DNA from: Dietzia sp. ANT_WB102
GTDB lineage: Bacteria > Actinomycetota > Actinomycetes > Mycobacteriales > Mycobacteriaceae
NCBI RefSeq assembly: GCF_008369165.1
Contig: NZ_VOBA01000002.1
Coordinates: 186,001 to 250,000 of the forward strand
DNA: 64,000 nt
Direction of reading: 5' to 3'
In this document: in pieces, positions 56,520 through 64,000 of the stretch
How positions within the stretch are numbered: position 1 is the stretch's first letter
Layout of the letters: each line of letters opens with the position of its first letter
Notes under the pieces: generated by a model
Seen by the model: the letters and a program-made list of their open reading frames with translations, nothing else
What the model was told of the DNA's origin: nothing
The model's database searches: none
Program-made: the position numbers and the translations under genes

Positions 56520-59027
56520 TTACCTGTCCCCGGCGAGCGCGGAAAGCCGCGTCGCCAGGTAGGGCGCGGTGGCGCTGTCCTCTGCCCGGGCCACGTCCTC
56601 CGGCGTGCCCGAGGCCACGACCAGCCCGCCGTCGTCGCCGCCCCCGGGCCCCAGGTCGATGACCCAGTCGGCGCTCACGATCGTGTTGAGATCGTGTTCG
56701 ACCAGCACCACGGTGTTGCCGGCGTCCACGAGCCGGTGCAATTGGCGCACCAGAAGCGCTATGTCTGCCGGGTGCAGTCCCGCGGTGGGTTCGTCGAGCA
56801 GGTATAGCGTGTGGCCCCGGCGGGCCCGCTGCAGCTCGGTCGCAAGCTTGATCCGCTGGGCCTCGCCCCCGCTGAGCTCGGTGGCCGGTTGCCCGAGTCG
56901 CAGGTACCCCAGACCCACCTCGCGGAGCGCGGTCAGGCTGCGCTGTGCGGCGGGGATCTCGTTGAGGAAGTCGGCGGCCTCGTCCACAGAGAGCGCGAGG
57001 ACGTCGGCGATCGTCCTGCCGCGATAGGTGATCTCGAGAGTCGCGGCGTTATAGCGGGCGCCATGGCAGGTCGGGCACGGCGCGTAGGTGCCGGGCAGGA
57101 ACAGCAGCTCAACGGAGACGAACCCCTCGCCCTGGCAGGTCTCGCATCGCCCGTCCGCGACGTTGAAAGAAAAGCGTCCCGCCCCGTAACCGCGACGGCG
57201 GGCCTCGAGAGTGTCGGCGAACCGTTTCCGCACCGCGTCGAACAGCCCCGTGTACGTGGCCAGATTCGAGCGGGGCGTTCGGCCGATCGGGCGCTGGTCG
57301 ACGCGGACGAGTCGGTCGAAGGAATCCAGGCCGTCGGTTTCGTCGACCTCGATGTCCGCCTCGTCGTCCTCCCTGTCGTCCTCCCGGTCGTCCGTCGTAT
57401 CGGGCGTGTGACCGAGGTGCTGCCGGACGACCTCGGCGAGCACCTGGGTGACCAGTGTCGACTTTCCCGAGCCGGAGACCCCGGTCACGGCCGTCAGGAC
57501 GCACAGCGGGATGTCGACCGACAGGCCCCGGAGGTTGTGTCGGGAGATCCCGCGCAGGTGCAGCCACCCGCGGGGAGTGCGCTGGTGGCGCTGGAGCGGC
57601 TCCGCGCGCCCGAAGAGGTGGTCTGAGGTTATCGACCCCGCCACGTGCTCGAGCCCGGCCACCGGTCCGGAGTAGAGCACCTGCCCGCCGTGCTCGCCGG
57701 CGCCGGGCCCGATGTCGACGATCCACTCGGCGCGGCGGACGAAGTCGAGGTCGTGCTCGACGACGAAAAGCGAGTTGCCCGAGCGCGTGAGTGCGTCCAG
57801 AACGTCCAGCAGCGGTTCGGCATCGGCCGGGTGCAAGCCCGCCGACGGTTCGTCGAGGACGTAGACGACCCCGAAGAGTCCCGAACGCAACTGTGTCGCG
57901 ATCCGCAGGCGCTGCGCCTCCCCCGGGGACAGCGTCGTGGAGCTGCGCCCCAGCGAGAGATAGCCCAGGCCCAGGTCGAGAATGACCTCTGAGCGGGTGA
58001 CGAGGTCAGTGCAGATCCGCACGGCGACCTCAGTGTCCTCACCCGAGTCGGCGGACGCGGTCGCCGCACCGGCCTCGGTGAGGTCGGCGACTGGGCGGAG
58101 GACTGCGACCAGTTCGCTGAATGGCAGGGAGTTGATTTCTGCGATGGTCAGGCCGCGGAAGGTGACCGCGAGCGAGTCCGCCTTCAGGCCGGTCCCGGAG
58201 CAGACCGAGCAGACCGTGGCGCGGACGAAGCGCATCGCCTTGTCCCTCATCATCTGGCTCTTCGATGTGGCCAGGACGTGGTTGACGTGCGTACGGGCAC
58301 TCCGGAACAACCCGTAGTAGCCGTGATCGATTCGACCCGGCTCGGGCTCGACCAGGACCTTGGGTTGCTCGTCGGTGAACAGCAGCCACTCTCGGTCGCG
58401 GGCGGACAGGGTGTGCCAGGGCGCGTCGACATCGATTCCGAGGCCGGAGACGATGCTGCGCAGGTTGGCGCCCTGCCAGGCGCCCGGCCATGCGGCGATC
58501 GCACCCTCCCGGATACTCAACGACGTGTCGGGAACCATCAGGTCCTCACGGACGTCGTGTTCCCGCCCCAACCCCTGACAGCGGGGGCAGGCTCCGGCGG
58601 TGGTATTTGGCGAGAACGCCTCGGCCTCCAGTCGCGGCGCGCCCGGCGGATAGGTGCCAGCGCGTGAATACAACATCCGCATGAGGTTCGACAGAGTGGT
58701 GAGCGTGCCCACCGTGGACCGGGAGCTCGGGGCCCCGCGCTGCTGTTGAAGCGCTACCGCCGGGGGCAGCCCCGTGATCTCCTGCACATGCGGTACCCCC
58801 ACCTGCTGCAACAGTCGCCGGGCGTAGGGCGCCACCGACTCGAAGTACCTGCGCTGCGCTTCGGCGTAGATGGTGCCGAAGGCGAGCGAGGACTTACCTG
58901 ACCCGGAGACACCTGTGAAGGCGACCAGCGCGTCGCGGGGGACGTCGACGTCGACGTTTCGCAGGTTGTGCTCCGCCGCACCGCGGACACGGACATACGG
59001 GTCACCGGAGTTTGGGGTCACGTCCAC
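56520..59027 (-). CDS. UvrA-like ABC ATPase lacking the UvrB-binding domain
   Basis: 835 residues against ~950 for true UvrA. Two ABC halves: Walker A GVSGSGKSSLAF (~39-50) and GVSGSGKSTLVT (~516), signatures near LSPGEAQRLRIATQL and LSGGEAQRIKLATEL, and four zinc-module CxxC pairs (CPRC, CSVC, CETC, CPTC). The UvrB-binding region is missing, which fits the UvrA2/DrrC-like class connected with drug or damage resistance. An acidic insert (DDREDDREDDEADIEVDE, ~545-562) breaks the second half. The GTG start lies within the 3' end of gntK; GTG 59021 has a leaderless-type TAGACA upstream. Confidence 0.85.
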   Translation of the reverse strand: MDVTPNSGDPYVRVRGAAEHNLRNVDVDVPRDALVAFTGVSGSGKSSLAFGTIYAEAQRRYFESVAPYARRLLQQVGVPHVQEITGLPPAVALQQQRGAPSSRSTVGTLTTLSNLMRMLYSRAGTYPPGAPRLEAEAFSPNTTAGACPRCQGLGREHDVREDLMVPDTSLSIREGAIAAWPGAWQGANLRSIVSGLGIDVDAPWHTLSARDREWLLFTDEQPKVLVEPEPGRIDHGYYGLFRSARTHVNHVLATSKSQMMRDKAMRFVRATVCSVCSGTGLKADSLAVTFRGLTIAEINSLPFSELVAVLRPVADLTEAGAATASADSGEDTEVAVRICTDLVTRSEVILDLGLGYLSLGRSSTTLSPGEAQRLRIATQLRSGLFGVVYVLDEPSAGLHPADAEPLLDVLDALTRSGNSLFVVEHDLDFVRRAEWIVDIGPGAGEHGGQVLYSGPVAGLEHVAGSITSDHLFGRAEPLQRHQRTPRGWLHLRGISRHNLRGLSVDIPLCVLTAVTGVSGSGKSTLVTQVLAEVVRQHLGHTPDTTDDREDDREDDEADIEVDETDGLDSFDRLVRVDQRPIGRTPRSNLATYTGLFDAVRKRFADTLEARRRGYGAGRFSFNVADGRCETCQGEGFVSVELLFLPGTYAPCPTCHGARYNAATLEITYRGRTIADVLALSVDEAADFLNEIPAAQRSLTALREVGLGYLRLGQPATELSGGEAQRIKLATELQRARRGHTLYLLDEPTAGLHPADIALLVRQLHRLVDAGNTVVLVEHDLNTIVSADWVIDLGPGGGDDGGLVVASGTPEDVARAEDSATAPYLATRLSALAGDR

Positions 59028-59565
59028 TGTCTAGCTGCTCGTGGGGCGTCACACAATCGCCGATCGCCGCGACGACCTCGTCGGAGATCGCGGCAGCGGA
59101 CCGCGCGATCGAACACACGATCCCGTTCTCGTCGTCGGCGAGCGGTTCCAGGGTGCGGAGTTGTGACTCCAGGATCCGTTGGGAGGCGAAGTGCCCGCGG
59201 CGCGCGGCGAGCCGGGCGGCGATGAGGTCCGGATCCGTACCGAGTTCGACGAAGAACACCGGACGATCCACGTCCCGGAGCACGTCGCGGTAGGCGTGGC
59301 GCAGCGCCGAACACGCGACGACGAGGCCCGGGCCGCCCGCCGCCGAACTGTCGCGCTCCCGCATCCGGTCGCGGACCGCCGCGAGCCAGGGCCTCCGGTC
59401 CTCGTCGGTGAGGGGTACTCCGGCGCTCAGCTTCCGTCTATTGGTGGGTGGGTGCAGGTCGTCGGCGTCGAGGACCGGCGCTCCAGTCCGCTCGGCTATC
59501 ACACGCGCGACGGTCGATTTCCCGGCTCCGGAAACACCCATCACGACGATATGTGGTGCGGGCAT
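59002..59565 (-). CDS. gntK: Gluconokinase
   Basis: 187 residues. P-loop GVSGAGKST at ~10-18, then DADDLHPPTNRRKLSAGVPLTD, the GntK substrate-binding element, and ACSALRHAYRDVLR. It phosphorylates gluconate to 6-phosphogluconate. No gluconate transporter is nearby. Its 3' end overlaps the UvrA-like gene by ~26 bp, and it lies 14 bp after the upstream gene, so the three may be one transcript. Confidence 0.93.
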   Translation of the reverse strand: MPAPHIVVMGVSGAGKSTVARVIAERTGAPVLDADDLHPPTNRRKLSAGVPLTDEDRRPWLAAVRDRMRERDSSAAGGPGLVVACSALRHAYRDVLRDVDRPVFFVELGTDPDLIAARLAARRGHFASQRILESQLRTLEPLADDENGIVCSIARSAAAISDEVVAAIGDCVTPHEQLDSGRDPKLR

Positions 59566-59579
59566 GGGCGACGTCGGCG

Positions 59580-60455
59580 TCAGATGGTGAAGGTCAGCGA
59601 TCCGAGGATGGCACGGCCGAGATCCTCGTCACCGCTGACCTCGACACCGTCGCCCGGCTCGGCGACGATCCGCCCGGTCGTCGCGCGGACGAAGGTCGGG
59701 GTGTCGAAAACCAATTCCACGGTGGCCGGCGCTGTGTCGTCGACGTCGGCGAGGGAAGCACGCCCGTCGACGACGACATCGGTGGCCAGGGGCAGATCAG
59801 TGTCGGTCTCGCCGGTGATGCGGAATCGGACCCGGGAGCCGTCCGGCGCGGCGGCCTTCTTCCCGACGATTCGGGGCAGGGCCCGCACGATTTCCGCGAC
59901 TGCGAATCGTCCTGTGTCCCCGCCGAGGTGGTGTTGCATCCCGATGGCCTGCCTGATGTCGTCCTCGTGGACCCAGCAATCGAAGACTCGCACGCCCATG
60001 AAGGTGCGGTACGGGACGCGGCCGACGGGGGAGTCGGTCTCGGCCTCGAGGTCCGCCGCGGTCATCTCGGCGAGTTGCCGCGTGCGCTCGGCCACAGCCT
60101 CGCGGAAGTCCTCGAAGGCGTCCTCGATCGCCAGCGGTCGCGCCTCCTGAACGAATTTCTCGTTGAGTTCCCCGATGGGATTGCGCACGTATTCATGGGC
60201 CGAAGCGGGTAACTCGATGTCGGGCACCGATTCGCCCGCCAGCATGTGCTCCGTACCCGCGACGTGCGCGACCACATCGCGGACGGTCCATCCCGGCAGG
60301 GATGTAGGCGCCGTCCAGTCGTCCTTCTTCAGCCCGGCGAGGAGTTCGTCGAGCCGCTTCCACTGCTGGATGAGGTGGCGCACTTCGACGGGTGCTGTCC
60401 CGGCGGGCTCTGCGTTCGGGGCGTCGGTGGAGACATCGGGGCTCGTGGTGTCCAT
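59580..60455 (-). CDS. Mycothiol-dependent maleylpyruvate isomerase-family protein
   Basis: 291 residues. N-terminal DinB-like four-helix part with metal-binding His in VVAHVAGTEHML (~60-72) and CWVHEDDIRQAIG (~160), then a C-terminal SCP2-like domain (RVRFRITGETDTDLPLATDVVV). This is the TIGR03083-like layout, whose characterised members use mycothiol. The actual substrate is unknown; many actinobacteria have numerous paralogues. ATG 60455 has TAGCGT 6 nt upstream. Confidence 0.83.
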   Translation of the reverse strand: MDTTSPDVSTDAPNAEPAGTAPVEVRHLIQQWKRLDELLAGLKKDDWTAPTSLPGWTVRDVVAHVAGTEHMLAGESVPDIELPASAHEYVRNPIGELNEKFVQEARPLAIEDAFEDFREAVAERTRQLAEMTAADLEAETDSPVGRVPYRTFMGVRVFDCWVHEDDIRQAIGMQHHLGGDTGRFAVAEIVRALPRIVGKKAAAPDGSRVRFRITGETDTDLPLATDVVVDGRASLADVDDTAPATVELVFDTPTFVRATTGRIVAEPGDGVEVSGDEDLGRAILGSLTFTI

Positions 60456-60461
60456 GGCTAC

Positions 60462-60467
60462 ACGCTA
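60462..60467 (-). promoter_or_regulatory. -10 box for leaderless isomerase-family gene
   Basis: TAGCGT on the minus strand, 6 nt before ATG 60455. Confidence 0.5.
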
Positions 60468-60497
60468 CTGCCGTGGCGTGCCGCGCGGCCGGTAGTT

Positions 60498-60552
60498 GAT
60501 CGTTCGACTCAACGATCGCGGCCCCGGCTCCTGCGAGGAGGAGCCGGGGCCG
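60498..60552 (-). terminator. Hairpins ending the metPS operon
   Basis: A perfect 14-bp stem (60519-60532 with 60539-60552) with a 6-nt loop, and next to it GATCGTT-N6-AACGATC (60498-60517). The first is 16 bp after the metS stop on the minus strand. Confidence 0.75.
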
Positions 60553-60568
60553 GTGAGCGTTCGTCTGG

Positions 60569-60721
60569 TCAGCCGCGGGGTGAGTCCGTGCGGGCCTCGC
60601 GGGCGGCGTTCTCCTCCGTCGTGTCGTCGGGGTGGCGGAGAAAGTGCCCGATGCTGAGGGCGAGTCCGCCCCAGATCACGAGCAGGAACAGCAGCATCAT
60701 GATGATCGCTGGAGCGTCCAC
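60569..60721 (-). CDS. metS: MetS-like small subunit of methionine/alanine importer
   Basis: 50 residues, too short for most gene finders. Starts with GTG (read as Met), DAPAIIMMLLFLLVIWGGLALSIG is one TM helix (key pieces IIMMLLFLLVIWGG, ALSIGHFLRHP), followed by a polar tail DDTTEENAAREAR. This is the MetS family pattern: a tiny single-pass protein coded directly after the NSS-type carrier MetP and required for uptake in Corynebacterium. AGGAGGG lies 8 nt before GTG 60721. The gap to the metP stop is 3 bp. Confidence 0.85.
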   Translation of the reverse strand: MDAPAIIMMLLFLLVIWGGLALSIGHFLRHPDDTTEENAAREARTDSPRG

Positions 60722-60724
60722 GGC

Positions 60725-62356
60725 TCAGCCCTCCTGGTTGGTGTCGGTGGTGGAAAGGGCATCCGAGCTCTCGCCGGAATTCCGGGTGAGCTCATCCTCG
60801 TAGAAAAAGTCGCTCGGGTCGTCGTCCCTTTCCGGGGGGCCGTCGAGGTGGCGGGCACCGCGCCACGGCAGCAGCGACAGGATCACCGACAGGACAAGGA
60901 TCGCGGCGATCATGCCCCAGCCCCACACACCGAGGACGGCGGCGTCGTACCCCTCGTAGGGCTCCGAGATAAGGCTGCGGATCTCGCCGAACAGCGCGTA
61001 TGCCAGTACCAGCGGGGTGATGACCGCCATGCAGACGATCCAGACCGGGCCGACCTTGAACGAGGAGACCGAGTTGAGGTGGTCGCGCAGGGTCGGGCCG
61101 AGGCGCATCGCGTACATCACGACGATGAGCGCGACCAGCGCGATTCCCACGATGCCGATGCTGTTGGCGAACTTGTCCATGATGTCGAGGTTCTGCAATC
61201 CGGTCTCGGTGGGCATGAGCAGGATCGACACAGCGGCCATAGGGCCGCCCACGGATAGCACGGCGGTGAGGCGCGAGACGCCTACCTTGTCCTGGAACGA
61301 GGAGATGACCACCTCCACGATGGAGATCATCGAGGTCAGTCCGGCCAGGATCAGGCAGAGGAAGAACACGACGCCCCAGACGGGCCCACCGGGCATCTGC
61401 GAGACCAGTGCGGGGAACGCGATGAAGGCCAGGCCAGGTCCGCCGCCGACGTCCTCCCAGCCGACGCCAGCCCCGGAGGAGACGAGGAAGCCGAGCGTGG
61501 CGAAGACGCCGATGCCAGCGAGGACCTCGAACGCGGAGTTGGAGAAGCCCACCACGAGCCCCGAGCTGGTGAGGTTGGACTTGCGCTTGAGGTAGGAGGA
61601 ATAGGTGAGCATGATGCCGAAGCCCACCGAGAGGGAGAAGAAGATCTGGCCGTAGGCGGCGACCCAGACACCCGGATCGGTCAACACACCCCAGTCCGGC
61701 GTGAAGAAGTTGTTGAGCCCGTCCATCGCGCCCTCGAGGAACAGGGAGCGGATCACGAGGGCGATGAAGAGCACCACGAGGAGGGGGATGAAGACCAGCG
61801 CGGTACGGCCGATGCCCTTCTGCACGCCCGCGATGAGGATGCCGAGGGTGACGACCCAGACGACCACCAGGATGACGGTGATCATGGGCACGAAGTCGAG
61901 TGCGAAGCCGGAGCCGGCACGCAGGAAGTCCTCCGTGAAGAACGTCGCGGTCTCGTCATAGGTGGACCCCCAGCGCTCATCCAGTGAGAACCAGGCGTAA
62001 CTCGCGGCCCAGGCGAGGATGACGGCGTAGTAGACGGCGATCACGAAGGAGACGAGGACCTGGATCCAGCCGATCGGCTCGGCGAAACGGTTCATCCTTC
62101 TGAAGCTGAGCGGAGCGGACCCTCGGAATCGGTGACCGATCGAATAGTCGAACAGCAGTAGCGGGATGCCTGCAGTGAGGAGCGCGACGAGATAGGGGAT
62201 GAGGAACGCGCCGCCGCCGTTGTCATAGGCGACAAAGGGGAAGCGCCAGATGTTGCCCAGCCCGACGGCGGAGCCTATGGCGGCGAACACGAAGACGGAG
62301 CGACCCGAGAACGACTCGCGTCTCCTCGTGCCGCGCGTGACGGCGGGTGTGGACAT
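60725..62356 (-). CDS. metP: Sodium:neurotransmitter symporter-family carrier (MetP-like)
   Basis: 543 residues, twelve TM helices. TM1 has SAVGLGNIWRFPFVAYDNGGGAFLIPY, the NSS sodium/substrate-site signature (key pieces GLGNIWRFPF and NGGGAF), and AAYGQIFFSLSVGFGIMLTY is TM6. Na-coupled import of methionine and alanine is the known role of MetP with MetS. The C-terminus is acidic. AGGAGGA is 5-6 nt before ATG 62356. Between this start and the divergent gene is an inverted repeat close to the McbR motif. Confidence 0.85.
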   Translation of the reverse strand: MSTPAVTRGTRRRESFSGRSVFVFAAIGSAVGLGNIWRFPFVAYDNGGGAFLIPYLVALLTAGIPLLLFDYSIGHRFRGSAPLSFRRMNRFAEPIGWIQVLVSFVIAVYYAVILAWAASYAWFSLDERWGSTYDETATFFTEDFLRAGSGFALDFVPMITVILVVVWVVTLGILIAGVQKGIGRTALVFIPLLVVLFIALVIRSLFLEGAMDGLNNFFTPDWGVLTDPGVWVAAYGQIFFSLSVGFGIMLTYSSYLKRKSNLTSSGLVVGFSNSAFEVLAGIGVFATLGFLVSSGAGVGWEDVGGGPGLAFIAFPALVSQMPGGPVWGVVFFLCLILAGLTSMISIVEVVISSFQDKVGVSRLTAVLSVGGPMAAVSILLMPTETGLQNLDIMDKFANSIGIVGIALVALIVVMYAMRLGPTLRDHLNSVSSFKVGPVWIVCMAVITPLVLAYALFGEIRSLISEPYEGYDAAVLGVWGWGMIAAILVLSVILSLLPWRGARHLDGPPERDDDPSDFFYEDELTRNSGESSDALSTTDTNQEG

Positions 62357-62393
62357 GGGTTCCTCCTCAGTGGGGCCACGGAGAACTAGGGTG

Positions 62394-62409
62394 TAGACCC
62401 CTACTTCTA
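62394..62409. promoter_or_regulatory. McbR-like operator upstream of metP
   Basis: TAGAC-CCCTAC-TTCTA, 9 of 10 half-site bases of TAGAC-N6-GTCTA, the motif of the corynebacterial methionine/cysteine repressor McbR (from memory). 38 bp before the metP ATG. Confidence 0.5.
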
Positions 62410-62478
62410 GCCGGACGGTTGCCGTTTGGTAACCAATTCGACGCAAGTCGGGTATCACGATCACGTGGCTCGTGGGAT

Positions 62479-62484
62479 TAGGGT
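62479..62484 (+). promoter_or_regulatory. -10 box for leaderless secreted-protein gene
   Basis: TAGGGT, 6 nt before ATG 62491. Confidence 0.55.
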
Positions 62485-62490
62485 AAACCC

Positions 62491-63063
62491 ATGAGGCGCT
62501 CAATTGGAGTCACGTCGGCGAGTCGGCTGATACTCGCCGCCGCGCTCGTGACGGTCACCGTGGGTGCGGCGTCTGTCGCGGCCGCGCCGACCGTCCCCTC
62601 GCCCGGTGGTGGGGCGGCCCCCTCGGCGGTGGCACGCATCGCGCCGGCGGCTCTCGATTCCGGTCCGTCGATGGCCCCGGCGATCCTTTCCCCGGCGGAC
62701 GTCGTGCGGGAGACGGGGTCGTGGTTCGCGCACGGTTACACCCTCGATCTGCGGCAAAACGGCACCGGCACGTTCGCGGTGTGGTTCGGCGCAAACGACG
62801 GGAACAGGGTTCAGTTGCGGCTGATCCCGGCTCCGGGCGAGGCGACCGTCGCCGAGGTGGTGGCGATCGAGACAGTGGGCGGAGGGGCGATGTCGCCGGA
62901 CGAGGTCCCCGGGATCGGCGGCCTCGTGACCGTGGCTATCGGGCAGCAGATACGTACCGCCCACGTCGAATGGTCGTCTGGTCCGCGTCGACTGTCGGTC
63001 GACCTGTGTCCCACCGAGGGGCTCAACGCGCAGGACATGGCGACGTTGCGGTGCGGGGCTTGA
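62491..63063 (+). CDS. Secreted protein of unknown function
   Basis: 190 residues. Sec signal peptide: RR start, hydrophobic ~12-30, AAA near 30-32. Then a Pro/Ala/Gly linker and a domain with GTGTFAVWFGANDGNRVQLRL (read as two pieces, GTGTFAVWFG and NDGNRVQLRL), and a Cys pair near the end (DLCPTEG, LRCGA) that would form a disulfide outside the cell. I do not recognise the family; similar short secreted proteins occur in Mycobacteriales. Leaderless promoter just before ATG 62491. Confidence 0.8.
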   Translation: MRRSIGVTSASRLILAAALVTVTVGAASVAAAPTVPSPGGGAAPSAVARIAPAALDSGPSMAPAILSPADVVRETGSWFAHGYTLDLRQNGTGTFAVWFGANDGNRVQLRLIPAPGEATVAEVVAIETVGGGAMSPDEVPGIGGLVTVAIGQQIRTAHVEWSSGPRRLSVDLCPTEGLNAQDMATLRCGA

Positions 63064-63077
63064 CGGAGAAGCCCCGC
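63053..63077 (+). terminator. Hairpin overlapping the secreted-protein stop codon
   Basis: GCGGGGCTT/AAGCCCCGC, 9-bp stem and 7-nt loop; the TGA at 63061-63063 starts the loop. Confidence 0.55.
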
Positions 63078-63185
63078 GACACGCCGGAAAGAGGCTCAAA
63101 ACCCCTGAGAGCGAGATAACGATCCGGTAACGGCGCGTTCTCGAAACCTGAGGCGCCCCTCACCTGTGGATATGAGGAGTGCATC

Positions 63186-63263
63186 ATGTCTCAGGGTGAC
63201 GCGGATCACTGGGGAGTGGGCGGCCCGGCCAACGTTTCGGTCGGTCGTATCCGCTCAAGCTGA
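63186..63263 (+). CDS. Candidate 25-codon leader ORF upstream of fas
   Basis: ATG 63186 with AGGAG 6 nt upstream, ending at TGA 63261-63263, 97 nt before the fas start. Product starts MSQGDADHWGVGGP. It resembles no family known to me. A short stem TGAGG-GCTC-CCTCA immediately follows the stop. It could be a cis-acting leader peptide for fas, or chance. Confidence 0.3.
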   Translation: MSQGDADHWGVGGPANVSVGRIRSS

Positions 63264-63360
63264 GGGCTCCCTCAAGTTCGTGTGGCAATCTGTGCGCTGC
63301 GCCGAAACCGCTGGCCGGTTGACGCGATGCCCCTGACGCAGTGCCCAAGGAGTTCCACAC

Positions 63361-64000
63361 GTGACGATCGACGACCGCGACCTCACCCCCCGCCCGCTTG
63401 ACACCGGGTTCGCCGCCCGTAGCGGCGCCCGCGCTCTCGCGGACGAACTGCGTGAGGGCACGGCCTACGCGCTCGCCTTCGGCGGACAAGGCATCGCCTG
63501 GCGCGACGCACTGAGCGATCTCATCGACGGCACCGGAATCGGCCCCGAGCTCCAGGATCTCGTCGACGCCTCCGTCGCGCTGACCGAGCCCGTCCACGAC
63601 GAGATGGCCGTGGTCCGTACCCATGGCTTCCGCCCCATCGAGTGGGCAAACACCACCACAGGTGAGGATGAGGACGGCGCGGACCTGCCGGACGACGCCT
63701 CGCTTTCCGCTGCGGCGGTATCCCTACCGGCCGTGCTACTCACCCAGATGGGCGCCCTGCGCGCACTGGCCGCCGAGGGCCTTGACGTCAACGACACTGC
63801 CCCCGCGGCCGTGGTCGGCCACTCCCAGGGCGTCCTCGCCCTGGAGTCGGTGGAGACCTTCGGGTCGATTGACGACCGGCTGCTTGCCGTCGCCGAGCTC
63901 ATCGGTGCCGCCGCCACCCTGGTCGGGCGGCGCGTCGGTCTGTTCCGTCGGGGCGACGCGAGCCCCATGGTGGGTGTGTCGGGGATAGACGGCGAGGGCC
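63361..64000 (+). CDS. fas: Type I fatty acid synthase, N-terminal part (partial)
   Basis: The gene runs off the right edge; 213 codons are visible without a stop. GTG 63361 has AAGGAG ~9 nt upstream. The sequence is the first acyltransferase domain: TAYALAFGGQGIAW near the start (GGQG), and VVGHSQGVLALESVE with nucleophile Ser in GHSQG (~161). This matches the start of the ~3000-residue FAS-I of mycolic-acid bacteria, which makes C16-C26 acyl-CoAs for membranes and mycolates. Confidence 0.92.
   Translation, partial: MTIDDRDLTPRPLDTGFAARSGARALADELREGTAYALAFGGQGIAWRDALSDLIDGTGIGPELQDLVDASVALTEPVHDEMAVVRTHGFRPIEWANTTTGEDEDGADLPDDASLSAAAVSLPAVLLTQMGALRALAAEGLDVNDTAPAAVVGHSQGVLALESVETFGSIDDRLLAVAELIGAAATLVGRRVGLFRRGDASPMVGVSGIDGEG

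Overview
The window is high-GC DNA from an actinobacterium, most likely a mycolic-acid-forming member of the Mycobacteriales. Evidence: a type I fatty acid synthase gene at the right edge, a mycoredoxin, a mycothiol-dependent-enzyme family member, AdnAB instead of RecBCD, class Ib ribonucleotide reductase, tmRNA with an Actinobacteria-like tag, and long stretches of gene order that match, from memory, several blocks of the Mycobacterium tuberculosis chromosome. Many genes start with GTG. Dietzia or a close relative is my best guess, but this is inference and the genus cannot be settled here. I see no insertion sequence, prophage, CRISPR array or plasmid gene. This is core chromosome with a few local insertions and scars.

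Block A (1-17.6 kb): adnA (partial)-adnB, a TrkA-type potassium channel, nudC, a mycoredoxin and uvrD2. Then a little-understood cluster: an ABC1/UbiB-like kinase, an orphan TOMM cyclodehydratase-like protein, a HELAH metallopeptidase, a zincin-like protein, a PDZ-Lon protease and a large UPF0182 membrane protein. It ends at tRNA-fMet.

Block B (17.7-33.8 kb): a flavin monooxygenase-like gene, a long-chain acyl-CoA dehydrogenase divergent from a TetR regulator across a clear operator, a secreted trypsin-like protease, a fadE24-fadE23-like pair, an inositol-monophosphatase-family gene (hisN-like), prfB, mscS, a proline/glutamine-rich membrane protein, an acyl-CoA ligase that interrupts the usual order, ftsE-ftsX, smpB, ssrA (tmRNA) and a membrane-anchored DsbA-like protein. 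smpB and ssrA are adjacent and together form the trans-translation system.

Block C (33.8-46.2 kb): tRNA-Ala, a serine hydrolase, nadE, a zinc-free L36 gene, the nrdHIEF operon behind two NrdR boxes and DnaA boxes, a siderophore-binding lipoprotein, ctaD, serB and a PTH2-like hydrolase.

Block D (46.2-56.1 kb): dinG, pncB, clpS, a DUF2017 gene, rhomboid, murI, an Rv1339-like metallo-beta-lactamase-fold protein, rph, rdgB, two small membrane-protein genes, tRNA-Leu and a decayed transporter.

Block E (56.1-64 kb): ridA, a UvrA-like ATPase, gluconokinase, a mycothiol-dependent-enzyme homologue, the metP-metS amino-acid importer (metS is a 50-residue gene easily missed), a secreted protein and the start of fas.

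A recurring feature is leaderless expression: in more than a dozen genes a TANNNT-type -10 box sits 6-8 nt upstream of the start codon with no Shine-Dalgarno sequence. I used this to choose several starts. No wholly new system is proven. The best candidates for follow-up are the block A protease/kinase/TOMM-like cluster, the compound nrd promoter, the operators in front of the fatty-acid genes, and a short ribosome-bound leader ORF ahead of fas.
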